In this document: piece after piece, positions 6,786 to 14,250 of the stretch
Layout: each line of letters starts with the position of its first letter
Position numbering within the stretch: position 1 is the stretch's first letter
NCBI GenBank assembly: GCA_022793355.1
Contig: JAAWCR010000227.1
Span: 1-31,902, forward strand
Reading direction: 5' to 3'
DNA: 31,902 bases
DNA from: Lawsonibacter sp.
GTDB lineage: Bacteria > Bacillota > Clostridia > Oscillospirales > Oscillospiraceae
Program-made: the position numbers and the translations under genes
Notes under the pieces: model-generated
What the model was told of the DNA's origin: nothing
The model's database searches: none
The model's input: only the letters and a program-made list of their open reading frames with translations

Positions 6786-8795
6786 TCAAACTTCCTCCGG
6801 AATCAAAGTGATGATGTCCTTGATGGGCATACATATCCCATCACATTCCAAGGCGCGGTGGTGTTCTAGTATGGTCTTGGCCGCATCCTGCATTGCGGGG
6901 AAACCAGCACGGGTAAGCTGATTGGCGTAGATCACCACATTCACCCCTCTGGCTTTGAATTCTTCCTCTGTCACTCCATTAAAGGATGTGGGGACTACTA
7001 CCAACGGCGTGACCGTATCCTCTGCTCGAAAGCGCTCCACAAAGGCAAATATCTCCGTTGGGTCTTTTTTTCGGCTGTGAATCATAATGGCGTCAGCCCC
7101 GGCTTTCACATAGGCAAATGCTCTTATCAAAGCGTCCTCCAAGCCCTGCGCCAGGATCAGACTCTCCACTCTGGCGCAGATCATAAAGTCCTTTGTCTTC
7201 TGTACCCGTTTCCCTGCTGTGATCTTGGCGGAAAAGTTCTCAATCGTATCTTGGACCTGCTCCACCTCATTACCAAATAGAGAGTTCTTTTTCAGCCCCA
7301 CCTTGTCCTCAATGATGACCATAGATACTCCCATCCGCTCTAAAGAACGGACGGTATAGACGAAATGTTCTGTCAGTCCACCTGTGTCCCCATCAAAGAT
7401 GATTGGTTTCGTGGTAACCTCCATGATGTCATCAATAGTACGAAAGCGGGATGTCATGTCTACCAGCTCAATATCCGGTTTGCCTTTAGCGGTGGAATCA
7501 CACAGCGAACTGACCCACATCGCATCGAACTGCCGGGCCTCTCCGTTGTGATAGACTACCGTGTCCTCCACGATCAGCCCAGTGATACCACTGTGAGCCT
7601 CCATAGCTGAGATCGTGCCCTTCATCTCAATGGCTCTGCGCAGCCGGGCCCGACGGATATCGGGCAGGGACAGGTCGGACCGCGCCCGTGACTCCAGAAT
7701 CTGATACTTCTCATCTCGAGCGTAGGGGAACTCCACCAGCCGTCCCCCATAAGAGGCAAGTACAGAGACCACCTCGTCCCGGATGGGCTTTTGGAAACCA
7801 CTGGCCCAGTCATCACCGTGGACCACAAGATCCGGTCTCAAACCCTCCAAATTTTCCCGATAGCTCAGGGTGCGCTGTTCTACTACCTTGAAAACACCAG
7901 CAATGCTCTCCAACATCGCTTTCCGCTCCCCATAGGGAAGCAGCGGAAACCGCTTATAGCTGACCACTGCCTCGTCTGAGAGCACACCTATGATCAGCTT
8001 ACCTAACCGTCTCGCCTTTTTTATGATCGCAATATGCCCACTGTGTAAAATATCAGTGGAAAAACACATATAGACCGTCCGATTCTCCACTTTCTGCCAC
8101 TGGACAGAGACGACCGCCAAATCTGTTGGGTCATCCACTTCACTACACAGCATATCCTGTACATCCAAGGGCACGATACGACATGCACCGTCCAACTCAT
8201 TCAGTGCCTTCTCCGCATAACATTTTGTATCGCCTTCTTCACAGAAAGACACTATTTTATCCAGCCAAAGTCGCCAGTCCTGCCGGCGAAGATAATACAG
8301 CGGCTGAGCCGCAGCAGCGTTCTGGAAGAACTCTATTCCCACTCTGACGATCTTCCCATCTTGAATCACTGCCTTGAAATCCTTCTCCGGCAATGGCCGG
8401 ACTGTGCTGACGGCCATACAGCTGGACTTTGACGCTAGGAGCATATCCAATACAGTATTCTCAAATACCAGATCCCCGTGAATCAGTAAGATGTCATCAT
8501 CCAAGTACTCCCGGGCCAGATAAATGGAATAGATGTAATTGGTCTTTTGAAAGTCTGGGTTGTGGACAAAGGTCATCTCAATTGGAAGTCCTAAACTACG
8601 GCAATAGTCTATCAAGATCTCTTCGAAAGGGCCTGTGGTGATAACCACCTGGGTGATTCCCACTTCAGAAAGCATCTGTAGCTGGCAACTAAGAATCGTC
8701 TCTCGGACAGAGATCTTTGTCATACATTTAGGACACTTTGCAGATAACACACCCATTCGGCTCCCGCAGCCAGAATTCAAAATCAATGCCTTCAT
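6786..8795 (-). CDS. pepM: Three-domain PEP mutase: MobA-like NTP transferase, HxGH cytidylyltransferase, PEP mutase
   Basis: The 669-residue fusion has three parts. Residues 1-230 are a nucleotidyltransferase of the sugar-phosphate/LicC/PntC type (GSRM at 11-14, PKCM, DLVFENTVL). Residues 240-370 are a TagD/Fom1-like cytidylyltransferase with HSGH at 251-254. Residues about 385-669 are PEP mutase with DGDTGG at 468-473 and the diagnostic EDK-x5-NS signature complete at 496-505 (EDKVGLKKNS), which separates true mutases from isocitrate-lyase relatives. Fom1 of fosfomycin synthesis joins the last two domains and makes cytidylyl-2-hydroxyethylphosphonate. The additional N-terminal transferase here is homologous to that of the neighbouring PntC-like protein. 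The ATG at 8795 is preferred over a GTG nine bases upstream. It makes the C-P bond from phosphoenolpyruvate. Confidence 0.95.
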   Translation of the reverse strand: MKALILNSGCGSRMGVLSAKCPKCMTKISVRETILSCQLQMLSEVGITQVVITTGPFEEILIDYCRSLGLPIEMTFVHNPDFQKTNYIYSIYLAREYLDDDILLIHGDLVFENTVLDMLLASKSSCMAVSTVRPLPEKDFKAVIQDGKIVRVGIEFFQNAAAAQPLYYLRRQDWRLWLDKIVSFCEEGDTKCYAEKALNELDGACRIVPLDVQDMLCSEVDDPTDLAVVSVQWQKVENRTVYMCFSTDILHSGHIAIIKKARRLGKLIIGVLSDEAVVSYKRFPLLPYGERKAMLESIAGVFKVVEQRTLSYRENLEGLRPDLVVHGDDWASGFQKPIRDEVVSVLASYGGRLVEFPYARDEKYQILESRARSDLSLPDIRRARLRRAIEMKGTISAMEAHSGITGLIVEDTVVYHNGEARQFDAMWVSSLCDSTAKGKPDIELVDMTSRFRTIDDIMEVTTKPIIFDGDTGGLTEHFVYTVRSLERMGVSMVIIEDKVGLKKNSLFGNEVEQVQDTIENFSAKITAGKRVQKTKDFMICARVESLILAQGLEDALIRAFAYVKAGADAIMIHSRKKDPTEIFAFVERFRAEDTVTPLVVVPTSFNGVTEEEFKARGVNVVIYANQLTRAGFPAMQDAAKTILEHHRALECDGICMPIKDIITLIPEEV

Positions 8796-8884
8796 AGATA
8801 TCACACCCTTAGTACACGCAAATTGCTTTTATGATTTATTTTTGTATCTGTTTATTCTAAACAAACTCTCTCGTTCCCGAAAAT

Positions 8885-10720
8885 TCAAACAAGCTGACTC
8901 TCTTGACAGCAATCAAGCGATAGCAATGATTTATATAGTAGTTCGTTTTCATCTTGATCTTTTACTGCTAAACGAATAAACTCCTTCCCCTCAAATCCTT
9001 CCTTTTCAGACAAATCTTTAATCAATAAATCCTGATGCACAAGCAGTTGAGTGGCTAATTGTTTCGCACTGTAGGGCTTCAGGACCTGGCACATAATAAA
9101 ATTAGCTTGAGACGGATATGCCTTTATAAAGCTTATTTTATCTAAATTTTCCTTTAATTGGTTCCTTTGAGCAACTACTTTATTGCAAGCCGTGGCATAA
9201 TCATTTTGATATAAGGAATAGATTTGCAAAAAATATTCTGCAAAAGAATTTATATTCCAAATCGACATTTGCTCTTTTAACTGTTCCATCACCTTGAAGT
9301 CAGATGTTGCAAGTATACCAAGGCGCAATCCAGGAACACCATAAGATTTGCTAATACTTTTTATAATTATCAAATTGGGATATCTCTCTAAAAAGTCATC
9401 CGCTAAAAGTGTATATCGAAGCTCCTGCTGCGCAAAATCAATAAAGGATTCATCCAGAATACAGCGTACCCCTTGCGCCAAAAAATGATCCAGAATCCGA
9501 ATAATTTCTACTTGTGTCCAAAAATTTCCGCTCGGATTATCTGGATTTATAATGACTACAATATCAGCGCCTTGTGTAGCCTGTATAAAATAATCCAAAT
9601 CCAAGCAAAAGTCCTTTTTTAATGCCGGAATCTTTATAATTTCGCAATTTTTAAAGCATCGGACATATTCATTAAAAGATGGCATCGCAATGGCAAGCTT
9701 TCCCCGCAGAATTTGTCCCAAACCATGAATGAGTTCTGCCGCACCGTTTCCAACTAAAAGGTAATCGTCATCTACTCCAAACAATTTACTGGCAACAAGT
9801 TTCTGAACCTTCATACCAGAAGGATATTGCGTTAAAAGTGGCTCATAAAAATATTTCATATGTTCCAGCATTTTTGTGGGCGGAAAATAGGGATTGACTA
9901 AGTAACAAAAATCAGTTACACCTGGAAAACGCCAATATCCTCCATAACGACGCTCATATTGGGCCAATTTATCCTCCTCTTCGGAAAATATTGTATTGGC
10001 AATATCCAAATCCTGGATGTCATCTATTTCATACCACGGCAGTCCATTCAGGATAAATGCTTTCAGATTTGCATTCGAAAGATGAGCTAAGGCTTTTAAA
10101 ACTAACTCATAATATTGATTTTTTCCATAAGCGGAAATATACGCTTTCAAGAACGGAATATATTGATTACAGGAAAACTGTTTGCTGAACTTATAAATAT
10201 TTACTGTCTTATAATAGTTTTCAGCGTTTTGAAACAAGAAATCTTTCTTCTCAATAAATTCTTGAATTGTCCCATCTGGAGAGAGAACTGTCACTGTACC
10301 ATCCATCCATTGTTCGTATTTTGCAACAGCAACTAAGTTACGCTCTGGCGAATTAACCATCTGGGACAATAATTTTGAATCAAAAACTAAATCGGATTCA
10401 AGAAGAATCGTATCATCCTGCGCTAACTGCTCTCGAGCCAAGTATAAAGAATAAATATTATTCGTGGTTGCATAATCATTGTTATATACAAATTCAAATT
10501 TAATATGTGTTTCTGGAATATTTTCCTTGATATATTGAATCAGTTTTTCATGTTCCCAGCCAACCACGATAATAAGTTTTCGGATATCTGCAAGTTGGAG
10601 TGCTTCCACGACCCTTTCCAACAAGGTACGGCCTCCAACCTTGATCATACACTTTGTACATTTTTCGGTGTACTTTCCAAGTCGCCGCCCCATGCCCGCA
10701 GCTAACATTAAAGCCTGCAC
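8885..10720 (-). CDS. pntC: PntC-type nucleotidyltransferase fused to a class I/II aminotransferase
   Basis: The 611-residue bifunctional protein has residues 1-245 as a LicC/PntC-like CTP transferase (ALMLAAGMGRRLG, KCTKCMIKVGGRTLLER, ESDLVF). Residues 255-611 are a HisC/CobD-like PLP enzyme with NPDNPSG at 392-398, DESFIDF at 423-429 and the PLP lysine in SISKSYGVPGLRLG (Lys458). The Treponema denticola PntC, a 2-aminoethylphosphonate cytidylyltransferase, is likewise fused to a transaminase. By analogy this protein would transaminate phosphonoacetaldehyde and activate the product as CMP-aminoethylphosphonate. A related arrangement could instead handle an amino-alcohol or threonine phosphate. 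The start is GTG with GGAGG seven bases upstream. The gene is AT-rich compared with pepM. Confidence 0.88.
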   Translation of the reverse strand: MQALMLAAGMGRRLGKYTEKCTKCMIKVGGRTLLERVVEALQLADIRKLIIVVGWEHEKLIQYIKENIPETHIKFEFVYNNDYATTNNIYSLYLAREQLAQDDTILLESDLVFDSKLLSQMVNSPERNLVAVAKYEQWMDGTVTVLSPDGTIQEFIEKKDFLFQNAENYYKTVNIYKFSKQFSCNQYIPFLKAYISAYGKNQYYELVLKALAHLSNANLKAFILNGLPWYEIDDIQDLDIANTIFSEEEDKLAQYERRYGGYWRFPGVTDFCYLVNPYFPPTKMLEHMKYFYEPLLTQYPSGMKVQKLVASKLFGVDDDYLLVGNGAAELIHGLGQILRGKLAIAMPSFNEYVRCFKNCEIIKIPALKKDFCLDLDYFIQATQGADIVVIINPDNPSGNFWTQVEIIRILDHFLAQGVRCILDESFIDFAQQELRYTLLADDFLERYPNLIIIKSISKSYGVPGLRLGILATSDFKVMEQLKEQMSIWNINSFAEYFLQIYSLYQNDYATACNKVVAQRNQLKENLDKISFIKAYPSQANFIMCQVLKPYSAKQLATQLLVHQDLLIKDLSEKEGFEGKEFIRLAVKDQDENELLYKSLLSLDCCQESQLV

Positions 10721-10839
10721 ACAACTTCCTCCATTCTTTTTAATGGCCCCTCAAATCCTAAAAATTCTTGTGTTCCATAGGGTTCAAGAACTGATAAATT
10801 AAGCCTCTTTTCCTGCGACTGCAGCCGTTGTGTTTCCAT
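10708..10839 (-). CDS. Possible small ORF overlapping the start of pntC
   Basis: Between the phosphatase-like gene and pntC an open frame reads VGGTKLFVEVDLEMETQRLQ and continues to GFEGPLKRMEEVVCRL. It stops at 10708, 13 bases inside pntC. From its only upstream ATG it encodes 43 residues; no good ribosome site precedes that ATG, although the frame is open back to about 10870. The pntC ribosome site lies within it, so it could couple translation or be a decayed gene tail. I recognise no family. Confidence 0.3.
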   Translation of the reverse strand: METQRLQSQEKRLNLSVLEPYGTQEFLGFEGPLKRMEEVVCRL

Positions 10840-10874
10840 TTCTAAGTCAACTTCAACAAAAAGCTTGGTTCCAC

Positions 10875-12836
10875 CTACTTTTTGTTATCAAGTGCTTGTA
10901 TTTTATTTGAGCTTACCAACTCGAACGCTTCGTCCCAACACGTTGTTCGATTTTCTCTAAAAGACTCTCTCAACAGGAAATACTCTTGAATTCCCATTTT
11001 TATTAACTGCATTTCAATCGCTTGCGCATTGAAAGGTTCAGTTGTAATTACAATTTTATACTTACTATATATTTCCAATAGATGCTGAGCTGAAATGACC
11101 TCCTTTCCACGCACTCTCTTTCCCACCTTTGCAGGATCATTATCCACAAAGCAAAAAACATTTTCTGCTCCAAAATACTCCAACGCTTCTTTTCCAATCA
11201 TTCCACAGCCAAAAAGAATATATGTATTCGCTCTGATTTCCGGATGCAAATACCGAATTGCGCGAACCTGCATTGTCTCGTAAAGCTCCACTCCGCAAAA
11301 GTCTTGCGATTCTTCCCGTCTGAGCGCAATATAGTGCTCACCAATAATCTTCACATTCCTCTGTCTGTGATGCTGGATATATCGATTCAAGTCAGACAGA
11401 AAATATTCAGAATATTCTCCATTTTCTGTTAAATAGACAAGCCATTTCCCTCGACTGAACGTTCGGATGCTGGCTTCATCCAGCGTATTTATTAAACAAA
11501 CTTTGTAATTATCTTTAAATTGTTCCGATATTTTCGAATGAGGCAGAAAGACTTCGTAGTAAGGTCCACTCATATCTAAAATTGACTTAATCGTTTGTTC
11601 CTGTATATGTTCCATCTGTAAAATCAGCGAAAATTCTTTTGCAATTTCAGCCTTTTCAAAACCAAGCCCAGGGAGATAATGAAAATCTTGTGCAGCAGAA
11701 AATTTTCGTTTTATCATTTCATGATACTTATTTCTTTCATCCGGATACTGATATTTCAAATTTATTTGAAAATCCCCGGCGTCTTCTAAATCAATCAACC
11801 ATTCACACTGTGGATAATTTCCACAAAAAGTATATTTCCACTTTCCATCCCGCAAATAGCAGAAATTTGAATTCAGTTGTTCCTCAAAGCTGGGTGGGAC
11901 CTCCGATAGCCCGCTTTCCCTAAAACATACGGCAGGTCTATATTCTCCTCCGTAGATGTAATCATACCGATCCTCTCCTTGCCCCGGCATAAATTTTCCT
12001 AACGCCATATGAAGAATTGTAGGCGCTTCGTCTAAAGCAGAGATAGGTTTCATTAAAATTTGGGCTGGAATATCTTTTCCAATAAGGCAGAAAAATGCTT
12101 TCACAGATTCTTCATGATGATGCCCCTTATTTTCACCTACGTCATGTATGTAATCCCGATTCAGCAACACCCCATGGTCAGACGCAATAATGACAAGATC
12201 ATCTTCGGAAATTGAATATTCATAATACAATTTTTCAAATTCTTTAGCCGTTATTTCTATATTTTTTGCATAATTCTCACTGCTCCAAAAGGTTCCTGAT
12301 TCTCCATTCAACTCATGCAGCAGCAAGCTATGATGATACACAAATTTGTTCGTATGGCATACATTTACATCTTCAATAAATCGGTCACGTCGTTCTGTTT
12401 TCGTTAAGTCTGTATGCTTAAGAATATTACCAATATGATATCCGCTTCCCTCCCAACGTTTAAATCCGGTCATGGGGCAGGCTCTTTCCAAGTCCGCATC
12501 ACCATATCGAAATGTCTCATATCCCGCCAGCTGGAAATAGTCAGAAATAGTGAATATTTCCTGTCTAAAGTTCCGGAGTGCAGATTTTTCATACCCTACA
12601 GCACCATTATAGGAGGGCAGCAAAGAGGTAAAAATTGAATGCATCGAGGTATGCGTGCCGGCGCCTGCTGTTACAACGTTAGTAAACACCGTTCCCCTTA
12701 ATAGGCACCTGTCAATAAAGTTACATTGTTTGGCATCATCATTAAGATGTAAAAAATCCGGACGAAGACCGTCTATTAAAAACCAGAAAATATTCTTATA
12801 CTTTGCTCTATCAGATATAATATCTTTACTCAACAA
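10875..12836 (-). CDS. Alkaline-phosphatase-superfamily (sulfatase-like) protein with C-terminal Rossmann module
   Basis: The 653-residue protein begins with the sulfatase/phosphatase fold: FWFLIDGLRPD (metal Asp22), TAGAGTHTSMHSIFTSLLPS with a nucleophile position occupied by Thr61, ASDHGVLLNRD, and GHHHEESVKAFF. Thr at the nucleophile position argues against a formylglycine sulfatase and for a phosphate- or phosphonate-transferring or hydrolysing enzyme. Residues about 530-640 form the island's recurrent Rossmann module (YILFGCGMIGKEALEYFGAE, CFVDNDPAKVGKRVRGKEVI). There is no signal peptide or membrane segment, so it would act in the cytoplasm. The start is TTG behind GAGGAG. The substrate is unknown; a phosphonate or phosphodiester on the glycan is a guess. 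Confidence 0.75.
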   Translation of the reverse strand: MLSKDIISDRAKYKNIFWFLIDGLRPDFLHLNDDAKQCNFIDRCLLRGTVFTNVVTAGAGTHTSMHSIFTSLLPSYNGAVGYEKSALRNFRQEIFTISDYFQLAGYETFRYGDADLERACPMTGFKRWEGSGYHIGNILKHTDLTKTERRDRFIEDVNVCHTNKFVYHHSLLLHELNGESGTFWSSENYAKNIEITAKEFEKLYYEYSISEDDLVIIASDHGVLLNRDYIHDVGENKGHHHEESVKAFFCLIGKDIPAQILMKPISALDEAPTILHMALGKFMPGQGEDRYDYIYGGEYRPAVCFRESGLSEVPPSFEEQLNSNFCYLRDGKWKYTFCGNYPQCEWLIDLEDAGDFQINLKYQYPDERNKYHEMIKRKFSAAQDFHYLPGLGFEKAEIAKEFSLILQMEHIQEQTIKSILDMSGPYYEVFLPHSKISEQFKDNYKVCLINTLDEASIRTFSRGKWLVYLTENGEYSEYFLSDLNRYIQHHRQRNVKIIGEHYIALRREESQDFCGVELYETMQVRAIRYLHPEIRANTYILFGCGMIGKEALEYFGAENVFCFVDNDPAKVGKRVRGKEVISAQHLLEIYSKYKIVITTEPFNAQAIEMQLIKMGIQEYFLLRESFRENRTTCWDEAFELVSSNKIQALDNKK

Positions 12837-13220
12837 ATGTCACTCCTCAAGCTTATTTGTAAACAGTTATGAGTAAAACTCAAACAATCAATGAATATAA
12901 AAGTTTCTGGCCATGTCTAGAACCAGATATTACCTTAATGATATAAAAAGTGAATCCGTTTTGGGGAAATTTACTTGGGAGAAAACTAAACCAAAACGTA
13001 GCTGGCCGTAATCTATTGACAAGAAACCACACGGCATTGGCCCCCTGGCCAAACGTTCATCATCATGAAATGTGTGGGGGACTCAAATTACGAATCTGTA
13101 AAATCATCTGAACAGAAATCACCTCATCACCACAAATCTCGGCAGACAGGACGACTTGAGGTCATTCAGTGCATTAAGCCACACATGAGCCGCTTAGCAA
13201 GCTTAGCGGCTCAGCATATC
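12837..13220. other. AT-rich intergenic region, the largest gap inside the island
   Basis: About 380 bases between two co-directional genes with no supported ORF. A possible weak minus-strand promoter (TTCACT, 16 bases, TAATAT, near 12934-12961) could drive the downstream phosphatase-like gene. It also holds a small TTGGCC-CCCT-GGCCAA palindrome near 13038-13053 and a hairpin next to the preceding stop codon. It may mark a junction between blocks of different origin. Confidence 0.4.
13187..13212 (-). terminator. Hairpin after the ornithine-cyclodeaminase-like gene
   Basis: GAGCCGCT and AGCGGCTC pair around a ten-base centre that can itself extend the stem by AGC/GCT with one mismatch. It lies 8 bases past the stop of the minus-strand gene at 13221. 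No T-run follows on the minus strand, so it is a weak terminator or an RNA-stabilising stem. Confidence 0.4.
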
Positions 13221-14168
13221 CTATTTCATCCACATTTTCTCCAGCGGACCATTGAAGTCTTTTTCTTCCGCCTGTTTCACTCGGTCAAGCATCTTATTTG
13301 CAAAATAAATATCATGGATAGCAAGTCCTACATTATATACTAAGATTCTTTGGTCGGGATGTTCTCGACCCATGCTTTCTCCACGTAAAACTGCGCTTAC
13401 CTCAGAAAGCGCTTTGAATTTCTCAAAATATTTAAAGTCTCTTACATGTGCGATATCATCCACAAAAACCTTATCAAAAAACAAATCGCAGTTTTGGAAC
13501 CCCATACTATGCACTGGAATCACTGTACATCCCGGTTGATAAGTGTTGTCTTCAGCGAAGTTGTGGTCCATAAATGTCACGCAAGAAATTATGACCTCAC
13601 TGGCACGAATCACTTCCTCCGGTGTATCATAGATACAGAAATGCAAATTAGCTCCTGATTGAAAACGACTACAAAAGGATTCTGCCTGATGCTTGTAGCG
13701 CAGAAGATTTACTTTTATATCCCGTTCAGGTTCAATTGCACTCAAAATCTCCATTGTTGCAGCTGCTGTAACTCCCAAACCCAGCATACCAACAGAAGAA
13801 AAATCTTGATTTGCAAATAAATAAGCTGAATGTGCTGCAACTGCACCGGTTCGCATTGCTGTAATATAGCTTCCGTCCAAAACAGCCAATAAGCTGCCTG
13901 ACGACAATTCATAAATTAAGATCTGGCTTGTTAAATTGGGACCGCTCGTCTTCTCGGGGTGGCGTGTTATTATTTTTACTCCCATGCGATCTTCATTTGG
14001 CAAAATGCATGGCATTACATTATAAAAAATATGCTCGCCTGTATGCATACTGACCTTAGGCGGCAGAACCAAAGAAGGCTTTTGAGCTAATACCTCCTTT
14101 ACCCATTCATATGCCTCCAACGGTGCAATTTTAGCGGCTACAATTGATTCATGGTCAATAATCTTCAT
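13221..14168 (-). CDS. Ornithine cyclodeaminase / mu-crystallin family protein
   Basis: The 315-residue protein has the family architecture: substrate-domain LPPKVSMHTGEHIFYNVMPC, GVKIITRHPE, LLAVLDGSYITAMRTGAVAA, then an NAD(P) Rossmann half starting SSVGMLGLGVTAAATMEIL, and the late VDDIAHVRDF and NVGLAIHDIYFA blocks. Members act on imines or amino acids (ornithine cyclodeaminase, ketimine reductase, alanine dehydrogenase). The dinucleotide loop reads GLGVTA rather than the usual GxGxQA, so cofactor use may differ. In this island it might supply or modify an amino-acid or imine substituent of the glycan, which is inference. ATG start with GGAG eight bases upstream. Confidence 0.82.
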   Translation of the reverse strand: MKIIDHESIVAAKIAPLEAYEWVKEVLAQKPSLVLPPKVSMHTGEHIFYNVMPCILPNEDRMGVKIITRHPEKTSGPNLTSQILIYELSSGSLLAVLDGSYITAMRTGAVAAHSAYLFANQDFSSVGMLGLGVTAAATMEILSAIEPERDIKVNLLRYKHQAESFCSRFQSGANLHFCIYDTPEEVIRASEVIISCVTFMDHNFAEDNTYQPGCTVIPVHSMGFQNCDLFFDKVFVDDIAHVRDFKYFEKFKALSEVSAVLRGESMGREHPDQRILVYNVGLAIHDIYFANKMLDRVKQAEEKDFNGPLEKMWMK

Positions 14169-14250
14169 TCGTATTTCTCCAAATAATCATATGGTATTTC
14201 TGCTGCTTTTATATAATATTGCGTTCGTTTGGTCCATCTCTCTGTTCTCC

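Noticed and set aside
10875..12836. Classical formylglycine sulfatase
   Set aside because: No C/S-x-P-S-R motif; Thr occupies the nucleophile position and there is no signal peptide.
12837..13220. Small gene in the largest island gap
   Set aside because: The open plus-strand frame at 13065-13343 overlaps the OCD-like gene antisense and shows no family features or ribosome site.
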